This document shows positions 27,521 through 35,919 of a stretch of DNA of 64,000 bases, piece by piece. The notes under the pieces were generated by a model, which had not been told where the DNA came from, did no database searches, and saw only the letters and a list, made by a program, of their open reading frames with translations. Within the stretch, counting starts at the first letter, position 1; each line of letters begins with the position of its first letter. Source of the stretch: Carboxylicivirga sp. (GTDB lineage: Bacteria > Bacteroidota > Bacteroidia > Bacteroidales > Marinilabiliaceae); contig JAOARW010000080.1 of the NCBI GenBank assembly GCA_025210475.1, positions 1-64,000 of the forward strand, read 5' to 3'. A program made the position numbers and the translations under genes.

Positions 27521-29707
27521 TTATCGCTTAATTAGCTTTACGGTATAAGTATCACTCTCTGTTTTAATCGTAACCAGATAAATTCCATTTTTCAACCCAT
27601 CCAACTTAAGTTGATTATTTGCAGGAACAACTGATTTAAGCAACTGACCACTTAATGAATAAACCTCAACCAAATCAGCATCAACACCTAAATACACAAT
27701 TGTATTTCCTGGATTCGGATATAACAGTTGTTTGTTGTCGGCGCGAATACGATCGGTATTGGTTGCAATTGTATGGGTCCATATTCCCCGGTGTGTAGAT
27801 ACAATTACCTGATCACCGTTAAATGCAAATATCTCGGCACTTAACCCCGCAGGCAAACCTGTTAGTTCGGTAAACGATTCGCCAGCTGTCACACTCTGGT
27901 AAACACCGGAACTCCAGCTCGAAGCATAAAGAACCCCATTATTATAAGCTAAGGCTTCAAAATCAAGGTTACTAATACCGCTAGTTGTTGCTTCTTCCCA
28001 GGTGTTTACATTCCATCGTAGTAATTTATTGTTCCACCCCTGATAACGGATATGTAAAAAGGCTACACCAGGTGTTGGTGTTACCAGGTAAATATCATCA
28101 TCCTCATCTCTCGAATCCAGATTAGCTAAATTTATTCCATTCATATGAAGTGTCCAGGCCGTTGCGCCATTATCATCCGAAATATACAAACGAATGGCAT
28201 TGGCACCTGAGGTGGTTTCATAGCCCGCCATATAGGCATTGGTGCCATCTCCGCATACCTTAAGCGGCATAAAATTAGCCGGTATATTACTCGTTATCTC
28301 TATCCATGATGTACCACCATTGTTTGAGGTGTAATATTTATCACTACCTGTAGTCGAGTATGCATATAAAACTGAACCATTAACACCTAATAATTTAAGA
28401 TTATCCTGTGTTCCTGGAGCTGTGATTTCACTCCAGCTGGCTCCATTATTATCTGATTTAACTACCCTGTCCGGTTCAGGATTATCATCGGGAAACACAT
28501 AAAAGTTTGCAAACAATGAAGTCCCATCGTGCAAAAAACCAGTCACATGTTGCAAGGTAGAGGCAGGCAAGCCTGTGTTCCACTGACTCCAAGTATCGCC
28601 ATTATTATCTGAAGCAAAAATGCCAGATATAAATAATGAAGCCAGTATGTTATCACCACTAACAATCATATCATCAAAATCAGTGGCTAAGGCTCCATTG
28701 TTTCTTTGAAAGATATTTGTGCCTGCATCGGCAGAATAATGAATCCCATCATCTATAAATGAGGCCATAAACTCATTTGCGGTCGCATAAAGCCCCATTG
28801 CAAATTCTTTGCCTGTGGTAACCGGCACTGTTAATGCCGTCCAGTTATCACCATGATCAGATGAAGTGTAAGCCCCTACATCTAAATTTCCATCCAATAC
28901 CGAAGCATATATACGATCTGCATTGTTGCCTCCCCCGGCTGCAAAAGCAATTCCGCTGGCCCAACTTGTGCTTAAATCTGTCCAGCCATCATTAATCAGG
29001 TCATACCTAAAGATACTGCTTTCGCCATATACAACGAGGTGATCTCCCGATTTCACTATTTGTTCAATGGAGTTTTCGGGGTAGGCTGGTGTAAAAGGTG
29101 GTAAATCTACTGTTACGCCATCATCTGTTACGCCCAGAAATTCATCATTCCCAGAGTTATTTTCATGCACGATATATACCTTTGAATTGGCCGAAAACAA
29201 GTATACGTCTCTGTTTGCTGTGGGCAAATCAGCACCTTTGGTCCAGGTACTACCTTCGTTGGTTGAATAGTAAAGGGCAAAGTCTCCCGTAGTGTCATCC
29301 TCAATAAGTGCAATTATTCGAGTGCCCACCACCCCTAACAACTCAGTCATGTAATAGTTGTTGGGTAAACCACTTGTTGGAAGGCTCCATGAACTGCCAT
29401 CGGTAGTTAGTACAATACCTTCCCATCGGTTTGTACCAATTAAGGTTGTACCAACGCTGGCCATTCCTTCGATACGTAAACGATTGTAAACACTAAATAA
29501 ATTGTTATTCACCAAGGTCCAGTTAAGTCCGTTATCTGTTGACTTAAATACACCTCCGGCCGTTCCGATATACCAATTACCCTGATGCTTAACAATGGCT
29601 TCAGCAAAGGGTAACTCTAAATCATCGCTGGTCATTTGTGTCCATTGAGCCGAAGCCGACCAAGTCATCCCAATCAACAATAAGCCTAAAAGTAGAAGTC
29701 TGTTCAT
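27521..29707 (-). CDS. T9SS-secreted BNR/Asp-box beta-propeller protein
   Basis: The 728-residue precursor has a signal peptide ending SASAQ. The body contains many repeats with the Asp-box pattern S-x-D-x-G-x-T/N-W (for example STDNGLNW, SSDHGDNW, SDNNGASW, SNNGGTSW), as in sialidase-like or sortilin-like propellers, here without recognisable sialidase catalytic residues. The last 65 residues form a type A sorting domain for type IX secretion (YPNPGN ... LKNGIYLVTIKT ... VKLIKR). It should be exported across the outer membrane and released or surface-attached. Its ligand is unknown. Confidence 0.88.
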   Translation of the reverse strand: MNRLLLLGLLLIGMTWSASAQWTQMTSDDLELPFAEAIVKHQGNWYIGTAGGVFKSTDNGLNWTLVNNNLFSVYNRLRIEGMASVGTTLIGTNRWEGIVLTTDGSSWSLPTSGLPNNYYMTELLGVVGTRIIALIEDDTTGDFALYYSTNEGSTWTKGADLPTANRDVYLFSANSKVYIVHENNSGNDEFLGVTDDGVTVDLPPFTPAYPENSIEQIVKSGDHLVVYGESSIFRYDLINDGWTDLSTSWASGIAFAAGGGNNADRIYASVLDGNLDVGAYTSSDHGDNWTALTVPVTTGKEFAMGLYATANEFMASFIDDGIHYSADAGTNIFQRNNGALATDFDDMIVSGDNILASLFISGIFASDNNGDTWSQWNTGLPASTLQHVTGFLHDGTSLFANFYVFPDDNPEPDRVVKSDNNGASWSEITAPGTQDNLKLLGVNGSVLYAYSTTGSDKYYTSNNGGTSWIEITSNIPANFMPLKVCGDGTNAYMAGYETTSGANAIRLYISDDNGATAWTLHMNGINLANLDSRDEDDDIYLVTPTPGVAFLHIRYQGWNNKLLRWNVNTWEEATTSGISNLDFEALAYNNGVLYASSWSSGVYQSVTAGESFTELTGLPAGLSAEIFAFNGDQVIVSTHRGIWTHTIATNTDRIRADNKQLLYPNPGNTIVYLGVDADLVEVYSLSGQLLKSVVPANNQLKLDGLKNGIYLVTIKTESDTYTVKLIKR

Positions 29708-29983
29708 ATAAACAATTTTTATAGGTTATACATGCGATGAATGAGGCATGGATTTATCTGTTATTCCCCAATCATCATTCATCAAAATCAAAACAGTTAA
29801 TATAAATTGAAATTGATCCGGCGTCAATGCTTAATTCCGATCTGATTAAGTATTTCATTAATGATTTCAGATGATATTTTTTGTAAATGGTCAACTAATC
29901 AGTTAAAGGTGCAAATGTTTCCCGATTTTGTTACAACTGTAAAAACATTCTATCTTCATACCATACAAATACCTGATATTAAG

Positions 29984-30442
29984 ATGGAATTTAAAATCAC
30001 CCCTTTTAATCAATTAGAATTAAACGAGTTATATAAGCTGTTGCAATTGCGGATTGATATTTTTGCCGTCGAACAAAACTGTGTTTACAATGATCTGGAT
30101 GGAAACGATGAAGTAGCCTTTCATTTATGGGCGATAGAAGCCTCTGAGGTAGTTGGATATTTGAGAATTCTGCCTGCTAATACACGCTTTAAGGAGGTTT
30201 CAATTGGTCGCCTGGTGGTCAATAAGAATCATCGTTTTAAGGGACTGGCGCGTGATTTAATGCAACAAGCCCACAACTGGATTAATAAAGAATGGAAGTC
30301 GAATTGTATTCAAATAAGCGCCCAAAAGTACCTCAAAGCATTTTACCAAAGTCTAGGTTATGATATTATCTCTGATGAATATCTGGAAGATGGCATTCCC
30401 CATTTCAAGATGGAATTAAAAATAGCTGACAGCGAAAATTAA
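29984..30442 (+). CDS. ElaA-like GNAT acyltransferase
   Basis: Read from ATG 29984 the protein has 152 residues, the size of the ElaA family. It opens with LNELYKLLQLRIDIFAVEQNC, typical of ElaA, and has the acetyl-CoA-binding segment IGRLVVNKNHRFKGLARDLM with the R/Q-x-x-G-x-A core. An upstream ATG (29861) would add 41 residues with no family resemblance. The substrate of ElaA-type enzymes is not known. Confidence 0.85.
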   Translation: MEFKITPFNQLELNELYKLLQLRIDIFAVEQNCVYNDLDGNDEVAFHLWAIEASEVVGYLRILPANTRFKEVSIGRLVVNKNHRFKGLARDLMQQAHNWINKEWKSNCIQISAQKYLKAFYQSLGYDIISDEYLEDGIPHFKMELKIADSEN

Positions 30443-30473
30443 TTTGTACTTTTAAAGTCAAACAACTATTTCG

Positions 30474-30698
30474 ATGAAAGACCAAAAAGCAATATTACAC
30501 AAATGCTTGCGTAACGACTGGCCGGCTTTTGTTATAGCAGGCACCGATATTTGTGCAGTTGAAGTGATGGAGGCCTATTTGCAAGTGGCAAAAAAAAAGG
30601 GATGTAGTCAGGAGTTTCTGGATGACATGCAACTGGTAATTGATGAGATGCGCCAATTCCAGCAAGAAGAGCCTGAACATCTTAAAATACCCGATTAA
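30474..30698 (+). CDS. Conserved-looking small protein, 74 residues
   Basis: A small soluble, mainly helical protein with no signal peptide or membrane segment. The middle carries an alternating hydrophobic/acidic pattern (FLDDMQLVIDEMRQFQQEE). It lies 31 bp after the GNAT gene in the same direction with a near-consensus -7 box (TACTTTTA) just upstream. I do not recognise a family. Composition and codon use look like a real gene. Confidence 0.6.
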   Translation: MKDQKAILHKCLRNDWPAFVIAGTDICAVEVMEAYLQVAKKKGCSQEFLDDMQLVIDEMRQFQQEEPEHLKIPD

Positions 30699-30807
30699 AA
30701 CCAGTTCATTACCTGTTATTGTCAGTCCTTCGGCCCGACAAAATCAGCGAACAAAAATCAAGCAATTCAACTTAATGTATTACGATTCAAAACGACGAAG
30801 AAAATAG

Positions 30808-32373
30808 ATGTCTGCAAAGCGTTTCACCATAAAACCCTGGTTAATTGTTGGATTACTTTTAGTCATTCCAACTTCGCTGTTTACAGCCATTGAACTATTA
30901 ACTCTAAGCGATCAGGAAGAAGTGATTGAATCCATTTATACCGATCAGTTGGAGTCGGTACTTTATTCTATCAACCAATATGCCGATGATGTAAGTAATA
31001 CCTGGATTGATAATATTTATAAGGAACTAATTCCATCTGACCATTCGGAAACATTCGAAAGCTATCCGGCCGATGTTCCGCAAATTGAATCATTTATTTT
31101 ACACCCAATTCATGACAGTTCACTCAATCTTGATAATTTTCAGATTAAGAACGATAGTTTACAAACGGAGATAAAAGCTCAATTGCTGGCTAACGAAACC
31201 AGCATCGCACAATTAAAACGTTACCTAAAAAGCGGTTACCGAAAGATTATTGGCCTCGACCTTGAATACCACAAGCATTTATCGATGTTAGTGTTTTTAA
31301 GTAAAGATAAAGAGCTGTATTATCTCAATATCCTGTTGATTAATGCCCAATCATTTATCAGTCAGGCCATGGCTCCGCGCTTGCAAATGGTAGCCGGCGA
31401 AGACCTTATAATCGTTGTACGGCATAATAAAACCAACGAACTAATAGCGTGCAGCCTGTTAAACGAAGCACCCGAGGACGTTGTTAAAGAACAAACCTTA
31501 TGGTTGCTGCCGGATTATAAACTGGGTATTAAACCCAAAGGCATTAGTATCTCTGATTTAGCAAGAGATCGTGCCCGGCAAAACATCGGATTACTAATAC
31601 TGGTCGATATTCTTTTATTAGCCGGAGCCTGGCTGTTTTACCGCAATGTAAAACGCGAGCTTCATCTGGCCAAAGTAAAATCTGATTTTGTTTCGAACGT
31701 GTCGCACGAAATCCGTACCCCCCTTGCGCTTATTAGTATGTATGCCGAAACACTGCAATTGGGGCGCTTAAAAGACGACACCAAACGACAGAAATACTAC
31801 GACATTATATATCGGGAAACCCAACGTCTATCAGGCATTGTTAATAACATTCTGAATTTCTCGAAGATCGAAAGCGGGCGACAGAAACTGACGTTCGGTC
31901 GTGTAGATATTAACCAGATTGTTGACGAGGTTTGCCATAATTACAGCTATCATTTTCGCGAGAAAGGGTTTTCGGTTGATCAGCAATTGGATGAGTCACT
32001 GCCTGAAATTCAGGGTGACAACCAGGCCATTACCGAATGTTTGATTAACCTCATCGACAATGCCATTAAGTACAGCGGTGATACCAAGGCTATCCATATA
32101 AAAACAGGGCAATCGGGCAATTATCAATTCTTGCAAGTATGTGACAAAGGGATTGGCATTACAGAAAAAGAACAAAAGCATATCTTTGAGAAGTTCTACC
32201 GGGTTACCAAAGGCAATCTGGCCCTTCATGCCAAAGGTTCAGGGCTTGGTTTGAGCATTGTTGTACATTTGGTAGAAGGGCACAAGGGTAAAATTGAGTT
32301 AGAAAGTAAGGAAGGAGAAGGCAGTTGCTTTAAAATATTGTTTCCAATTAATAACCAAACAAAACAAAAATAA
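30808..32373 (+). CDS. Membrane sensor histidine kinase of an OmpR-type system
   Basis: The 521-residue kinase has two membrane helices (about 11-31 and 253-273) flanking a periplasmic sensor region of about 220 residues. There is no obvious HAMP domain. HisKA follows with SNVSHEIRTPLALISMY, then HATPase_c with the N box (LINLIDNAIKYS), G1 (VCDKGIGI) and G2 (GSGLGLSIV). It is coupled to the response regulator by a TAATG overlap at 32373. The large periplasmic part has no domain I can name. Confidence 0.93.
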   Translation: MSAKRFTIKPWLIVGLLLVIPTSLFTAIELLTLSDQEEVIESIYTDQLESVLYSINQYADDVSNTWIDNIYKELIPSDHSETFESYPADVPQIESFILHPIHDSSLNLDNFQIKNDSLQTEIKAQLLANETSIAQLKRYLKSGYRKIIGLDLEYHKHLSMLVFLSKDKELYYLNILLINAQSFISQAMAPRLQMVAGEDLIIVVRHNKTNELIACSLLNEAPEDVVKEQTLWLLPDYKLGIKPKGISISDLARDRARQNIGLLILVDILLLAGAWLFYRNVKRELHLAKVKSDFVSNVSHEIRTPLALISMYAETLQLGRLKDDTKRQKYYDIIYRETQRLSGIVNNILNFSKIESGRQKLTFGRVDINQIVDEVCHNYSYHFREKGFSVDQQLDESLPEIQGDNQAITECLINLIDNAIKYSGDTKAIHIKTGQSGNYQFLQVCDKGIGITEKEQKHIFEKFYRVTKGNLALHAKGSGLGLSIVVHLVEGHKGKIELESKEGEGSCFKILFPINNQTKQK

Positions 32374-33062
32374 TGAGGCGCATTTTAGTGGTTGAGGACG
32401 AACCGGATATGCAATCAGGCATTAAAGATAACCTGGAATTTGAAGGTTATGAAGTAGACACCGCATCGGATGGCAAAGAGGGCTTGCAAAAGATTTTAAG
32501 CAATCGTTTTGATTTGATACTTCTGGATGTAATGCTGCCCCATATCAGTGGTTTCGATGTGTGTAAAAAAGTGCGACACGAAAACAACGAAACGCCCATC
32601 ATCTTTTTAACTGCTAAAGGTGAAGAAATTGATAAAGTAATTGGTTTAGAATCCGGCGGCGACGATTATCTGACCAAACCTTTTAGCTTACGCGAGCTAC
32701 TGGCCAGGGTAAAAGCTGTGTTACGACGAACCGAAAAACAGAGCAGTACCAACCAGTCGCATATTGTTGATATTGGCCGCCTGTCAGTCGATTTTGATAC
32801 CTTCACAGCCAAGGTTGATGGAGAAACTGTTAAGATGACCAGTAAGGAATTCGAGATTCTTCAGTATTTACTAAAGCACAAAAATGCCACCATCAGCCGC
32901 GACAGCTTACTCGATAATGTTTGGGGCTACGACTTTCAGCCAACGGCCCGCACCATTGATAACTTTATTTTAAAGCTGCGTCAGAAAATTGAAGATAATC
33001 CCAATGATCCGCAGATAATAATTACAGTTCATGGCATGGGGTATCGAATGGTAAGTTCTTAG
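32373..33062 (+). CDS. OmpR/PhoB-family response regulator
   Basis: The 229-residue protein has a receiver domain with the acidic pocket (Glu9, Asp10), phospho-acceptor Asp52 in LLDVMLP, conserved Thr (FLTAKG) and Lys (LTKPFS). A winged-helix DNA-binding domain (about 130-228) carries TSKEFEILQYLL and VWGYDFQPTARTIDNFILKLRQK. It is cognate to the kinase. The phased TGAC repeats at 33238-33283 downstream are a good candidate binding array. Confidence 0.95.
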   Translation: MRRILVVEDEPDMQSGIKDNLEFEGYEVDTASDGKEGLQKILSNRFDLILLDVMLPHISGFDVCKKVRHENNETPIIFLTAKGEEIDKVIGLESGGDDYLTKPFSLRELLARVKAVLRRTEKQSSTNQSHIVDIGRLSVDFDTFTAKVDGETVKMTSKEFEILQYLLKHKNATISRDSLLDNVWGYDFQPTARTIDNFILKLRQKIEDNPNDPQIIITVHGMGYRMVSS

Positions 33063-33075
33063 TTAATACCTGTCT

Positions 33076-33136
33076 ATTTGTCGAGTTGAATAGATATCGG
33101 AACTGATGTAATATTCCTAACATCAATTCGACAAAT
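33076..33136. repeat. Inverted repeat downstream of the response regulator gene
   Basis: ATTTGTCGAGTTGA (33076-33089) pairs with TCAATTCGACAAAT (33123-33136) at 13 of 14 positions, with a nested TGATGT/ACATCA dyad inside. No T run follows, so it is either a weak terminator or an operator. Confidence 0.6.
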
Positions 33137-33236
33137 TGTCAAATCATCATTGCGAACCATACACAAGTATATTCACCTCTATATCTGCGCATTACCATCG
33201 CTTCACCTCTATTAAATCAGTGATTAAATAATACTG

Positions 33237-33283
33237 ATGACATTTTGATGACAATTAATGACAACAGATGACATCGTTTTGAC
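33237..33283 (+). promoter_or_regulatory. Helically phased TGAC direct repeats (probable response-regulator array)
   Basis: TGAC occurs at 33238, 33249, 33259, 33269 and 33280, with 11, 10, 10 and 11 bp between starts; four copies are within ATGACA. One-turn spacing of direct repeats is how OmpR/PhoB-type dimers bind. The array ends 21 bp before an exact -7 element (33305-33312), as expected for an activator. Confidence 0.7.
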
Positions 33284-33304
33284 GAAGTGGTGTTATCCCC
33301 CCTC

Positions 33305-33312
33305 TACATTTG
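33305..33312 (+). promoter_or_regulatory. -7 promoter element of the small secreted protein gene
   Basis: TACATTTG is an exact TAnnTTTG match about 42 bp before ATG 33354. A TTG at 33279-33281 is 23 bp upstream, slightly too far for a normal -33, as in activator-dependent promoters. Confidence 0.6.
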
Positions 33313-33353
33313 CTTTTGTAAATAAGTTAATAACCACATTAAAAACTTGAATT

Positions 33354-33719
33354 ATGAAAGCGAGAAATTTTTTAACAGCATTAGTACTTGTAGTAGCATT
33401 TAGTACATCAGCTTTGGCCAGAACTCCAGAAGAGATTGCCATGAAAAAGTGTTGCAAGCAATTAAACAAAGAATTAAGAAAAAGCTTAAGAGGTCCTAGC
33501 TTCGAATACCTGAAACCCGATTGTAAAGAAGATTTGGTTGTAAAATTCAGAGTGGACAAAAACAACAAATTGATCCTTCATAAAATAATTGGTGACGACG
33601 AAAAATTGATGAAATATGTTGAATCAACACTTAATGAAAAAGATTTTTATGCAGTGAATTCATCATTACAAGGTAAGACACTTAGCTTTCCTGTTAATTT
33701 CCAACACGTTGTTCATTGA
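33354..33719 (+). CDS. Small secreted protein with a TonB C-terminal-like segment
   Basis: The 121-residue precursor has a signal peptide (cleavage after SALA, about residue 22). The mature part has a Cys pair (MKKCCKQ) and then a segment (about 60-121) of the form strand (LVVKFRVDKNNKLI), helix (DEKLMKYVESTL), and strand (GKTLSFPVNFQHV). That order resembles the C-terminal domain of TonB-like proteins, but without the membrane anchor or Pro-rich linker. It is probably the target gene of the preceding two-component system. Fold resemblance is my reading, not a search result. Confidence 0.65.
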   Translation: MKARNFLTALVLVVAFSTSALARTPEEIAMKKCCKQLNKELRKSLRGPSFEYLKPDCKEDLVVKFRVDKNNKLILHKIIGDDEKLMKYVESTLNEKDFYAVNSSLQGKTLSFPVNFQHVVH

Positions 33720-33794
33720 TGAACCTTCGCCTGGATTAATAATGATTTTTGCATTACTCCCTATAATGTGTACTTTTAATCGCAAGTTATAGTT

Positions 33795-34868
33795 ATGATA
33801 GCCAAAACACTAAAATATTTTTTATTCTTGTACTGCCTGATTGTCGCAGGTATTATGCCTGCAAACTCCCAGATTCTTCAGGAGGAACAATTCCTTGGAG
33901 GTAACTGGAAATTTTCAATCGGCGACGATCAACAGTGGAAAAATCTGGATTATGATGATTCAGAATGGCAAAACATCCGTGTTCCCGCTTCGTGGGAATC
34001 GCAAGGTTATAACGGCTATAACGGTTACGCATGGTACCGAAAAACAATTCGGTTTGATATTGTTCCTCAAAACGATTTAATATTTAAAATAGGAAGCATC
34101 GACGATGCCGATGAAGTATATGTCAATGGGCGCTACGTAGGACACACAGGTGGTATGCCTCCTAATACCCGCACTGCCTACAACACTGAGCGCTACTATA
34201 CCATTCCTCAAAGCTATTGGCAAAAAGGAAATAATGTAATAGCGATAAGGGTTTATGATTACTATAATGATGGAGGTATTTTAAATGGCCCTGTTACCTT
34301 ATACTCCAATATCACCGACGAACTGGTACCGCTTAATTTATCTGGCACCTGGAAATTTGCCATTCACAACCAACGCGGTGGTGAAAGAGCAGATTACAAC
34401 GATTCGCAATGGGGTGATATAAAAGTCCCTTCATATTGGGAAAGTGAAGGCTGGGATGGATTTGACGGAGTAGCCTGGTATCGAAAAAAATTTACCTTAC
34501 CTGATGAACTGAAAGGACAAGAACTAATTTTACTTTTAGGTAAGATCGACGATGAAGATAAAACCTGGCTTAACGGCACACGAATAGGAGGTGTTTCTCC
34601 GGGTAATGTTCGATCGTCACTTGCCAGGGGTATTGAAGGCTCGTATCAATCGCACACAACATTACGTGCCTATAAAATCCCCAACGGACTTATCAACCTA
34701 AATAATGAAAATACCATTGCTGTTCGCGTTGTTGACACGGGTATTGATGGTGGAATTTACGAAGGTCCGGTTGGTATTATGACCAAAGTGCAGTTTGAGA
34801 AATTTAAAAAGATGATTCAAAAAAATCCTGATATACTGGATGTATTTTGGGAATGGTTAAAGAATTAA
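33795..34868 (+). CDS. Secreted protein with two GH2-type sugar-binding domains, no catalytic domain
   Basis: The 357-residue precursor has a signal peptide (about 1-25) and two tandem modules (about 28-175 and 180-340). Each follows the N-terminal jelly-roll of glycoside hydrolase family 2: GNWKFSIGDD, W-x-x-I-x-V-P-x-S/Y-W-E, GYNGYAWYRKTI, an aspartate/asparagine-rich IDDADEVYVNG turn and a final NVIAIRVYD strand. There is no TIM barrel, so it cannot be an enzyme of that family. It precedes a near-duplicate gene by a 1-nt overlap. Carbohydrate binding is inferred from the fold and the GH16/sulfatase neighbours. Confidence 0.8.
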   Translation: MIAKTLKYFLFLYCLIVAGIMPANSQILQEEQFLGGNWKFSIGDDQQWKNLDYDDSEWQNIRVPASWESQGYNGYNGYAWYRKTIRFDIVPQNDLIFKIGSIDDADEVYVNGRYVGHTGGMPPNTRTAYNTERYYTIPQSYWQKGNNVIAIRVYDYYNDGGILNGPVTLYSNITDELVPLNLSGTWKFAIHNQRGGERADYNDSQWGDIKVPSYWESEGWDGFDGVAWYRKKFTLPDELKGQELILLLGKIDDEDKTWLNGTRIGGVSPGNVRSSLARGIEGSYQSHTTLRAYKIPNGLINLNNENTIAVRVVDTGIDGGIYEGPVGIMTKVQFEKFKKMIQKNPDILDVFWEWLKN

Positions 34869-35893
34869 TGATGAAGAAAGCCTGTCGACATATCATCTTT
34901 ACGGTATTCTGCCTGTTTGCATTTGCCTCGTACAGTAATGCTCAAACATTACGGGATTATATCTCGCTCAATGGCATGTGGTATTTCTCTATTGGCGATG
35001 ATCAAGACTGGGCTCGATATGAATACAACCACTTTAATTGGGAACAGATAAAAGTTCCTTCGATGTGGGAACAGCAAGGTTTTAATGGTTACGATGGCTA
35101 TGCCTGGTACCGACGCGAGGTTAAGATTAGTTCCGAAGCAAAGAACCTGAGCCTTTGGCTTGACCTTGGCTACATCGATGATGCTGATGAAGTATATTTA
35201 AATGGAGAACTCATTAATAGTTCTGGTAAATTCCCACCACATTTTAAAACGGCCTACACAGCTCACCGCTTATATCAACTGCCATCTCATCTGATAAAAT
35301 ACGGACAAGAGAATGTACTTGCCATCCGGGTTTACGATGCCTATAAAGAAGGTGGTATCATTTCTGGCAATATCCGGATTCGAGCTGAAGAAAATCCTTT
35401 GATAATGGACATGTCACTCGAAGGCATATGGAAATTCAGGACAGGTGATAAAAATTATTATAAAGCCATCGAGCTCAACGACGAACACTGGGATGAATTA
35501 ATTGTACCCCGTGCCTGGGAAGATCAAGGTTATGAAGGCTATGACGGAATGGCCTGGTATCGCAAAACCATAAAGCTACCCCAGAACCTTAAGGAGGAAA
35601 AATTAGTGCTGCTGTTAGGAAAAATAGATGATGTTGATGAAGTTTTTGTAAATGGTATACTGATTGGCCAAACAGGTGAAATAGCCAATGGATATTTCTT
35701 CAATTATCCCGAAGCATGGCGTGCTCAAAGAGCCTATTATATTCCTCGCAAACTAATACAGAATGGTAGCTCAATTACCATTGCGGTGCGTGTTCAGGAT
35801 CATAAACAAACTGGCGGTATTTATCAGGGGCCCGTAGGCATTATCACCATGGATAAATACATCGACTACTGGAACCATAAACGATATCATTAA
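34868..35893 (+). CDS. Second secreted protein with two GH2-type sugar-binding domains
   Basis: This 341-residue paralogue of the preceding protein has the same layout: signal peptide (ending SNAQ), then two modules with GMWYFSIGDD/GIWKFRTGDK openings, WEQQGFNGYDGYAWYRR and IDDADEVYLNG. ATG 34868 overlaps the previous stop (TAATG), so the pair is translationally coupled. The four modules in the two genes probably arose by two rounds of duplication. No catalytic domain. Confidence 0.8.
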   Translation: MMKKACRHIIFTVFCLFAFASYSNAQTLRDYISLNGMWYFSIGDDQDWARYEYNHFNWEQIKVPSMWEQQGFNGYDGYAWYRREVKISSEAKNLSLWLDLGYIDDADEVYLNGELINSSGKFPPHFKTAYTAHRLYQLPSHLIKYGQENVLAIRVYDAYKEGGIISGNIRIRAEENPLIMDMSLEGIWKFRTGDKNYYKAIELNDEHWDELIVPRAWEDQGYEGYDGMAWYRKTIKLPQNLKEEKLVLLLGKIDDVDEVFVNGILIGQTGEIANGYFFNYPEAWRAQRAYYIPRKLIQNGSSITIAVRVQDHKQTGGIYQGPVGIITMDKYIDYWNHKRYH

Positions 35894-35919
35894 GGCTTAT
35901 CGCTATTGATAAACCTTAA
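35890..35919. terminator. Bidirectional terminator overlapping two gene ends
   Basis: TTAAGGCTTATC (35890-35901) pairs with GATAAACCTTAA (35908-35919) at 11 of 12 positions with a 6-nt loop. It spans the stop codon of the plus-strand gene and the last codons of the converging GH16 gene, whose stops are only 9 bp apart. Confidence 0.6.
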
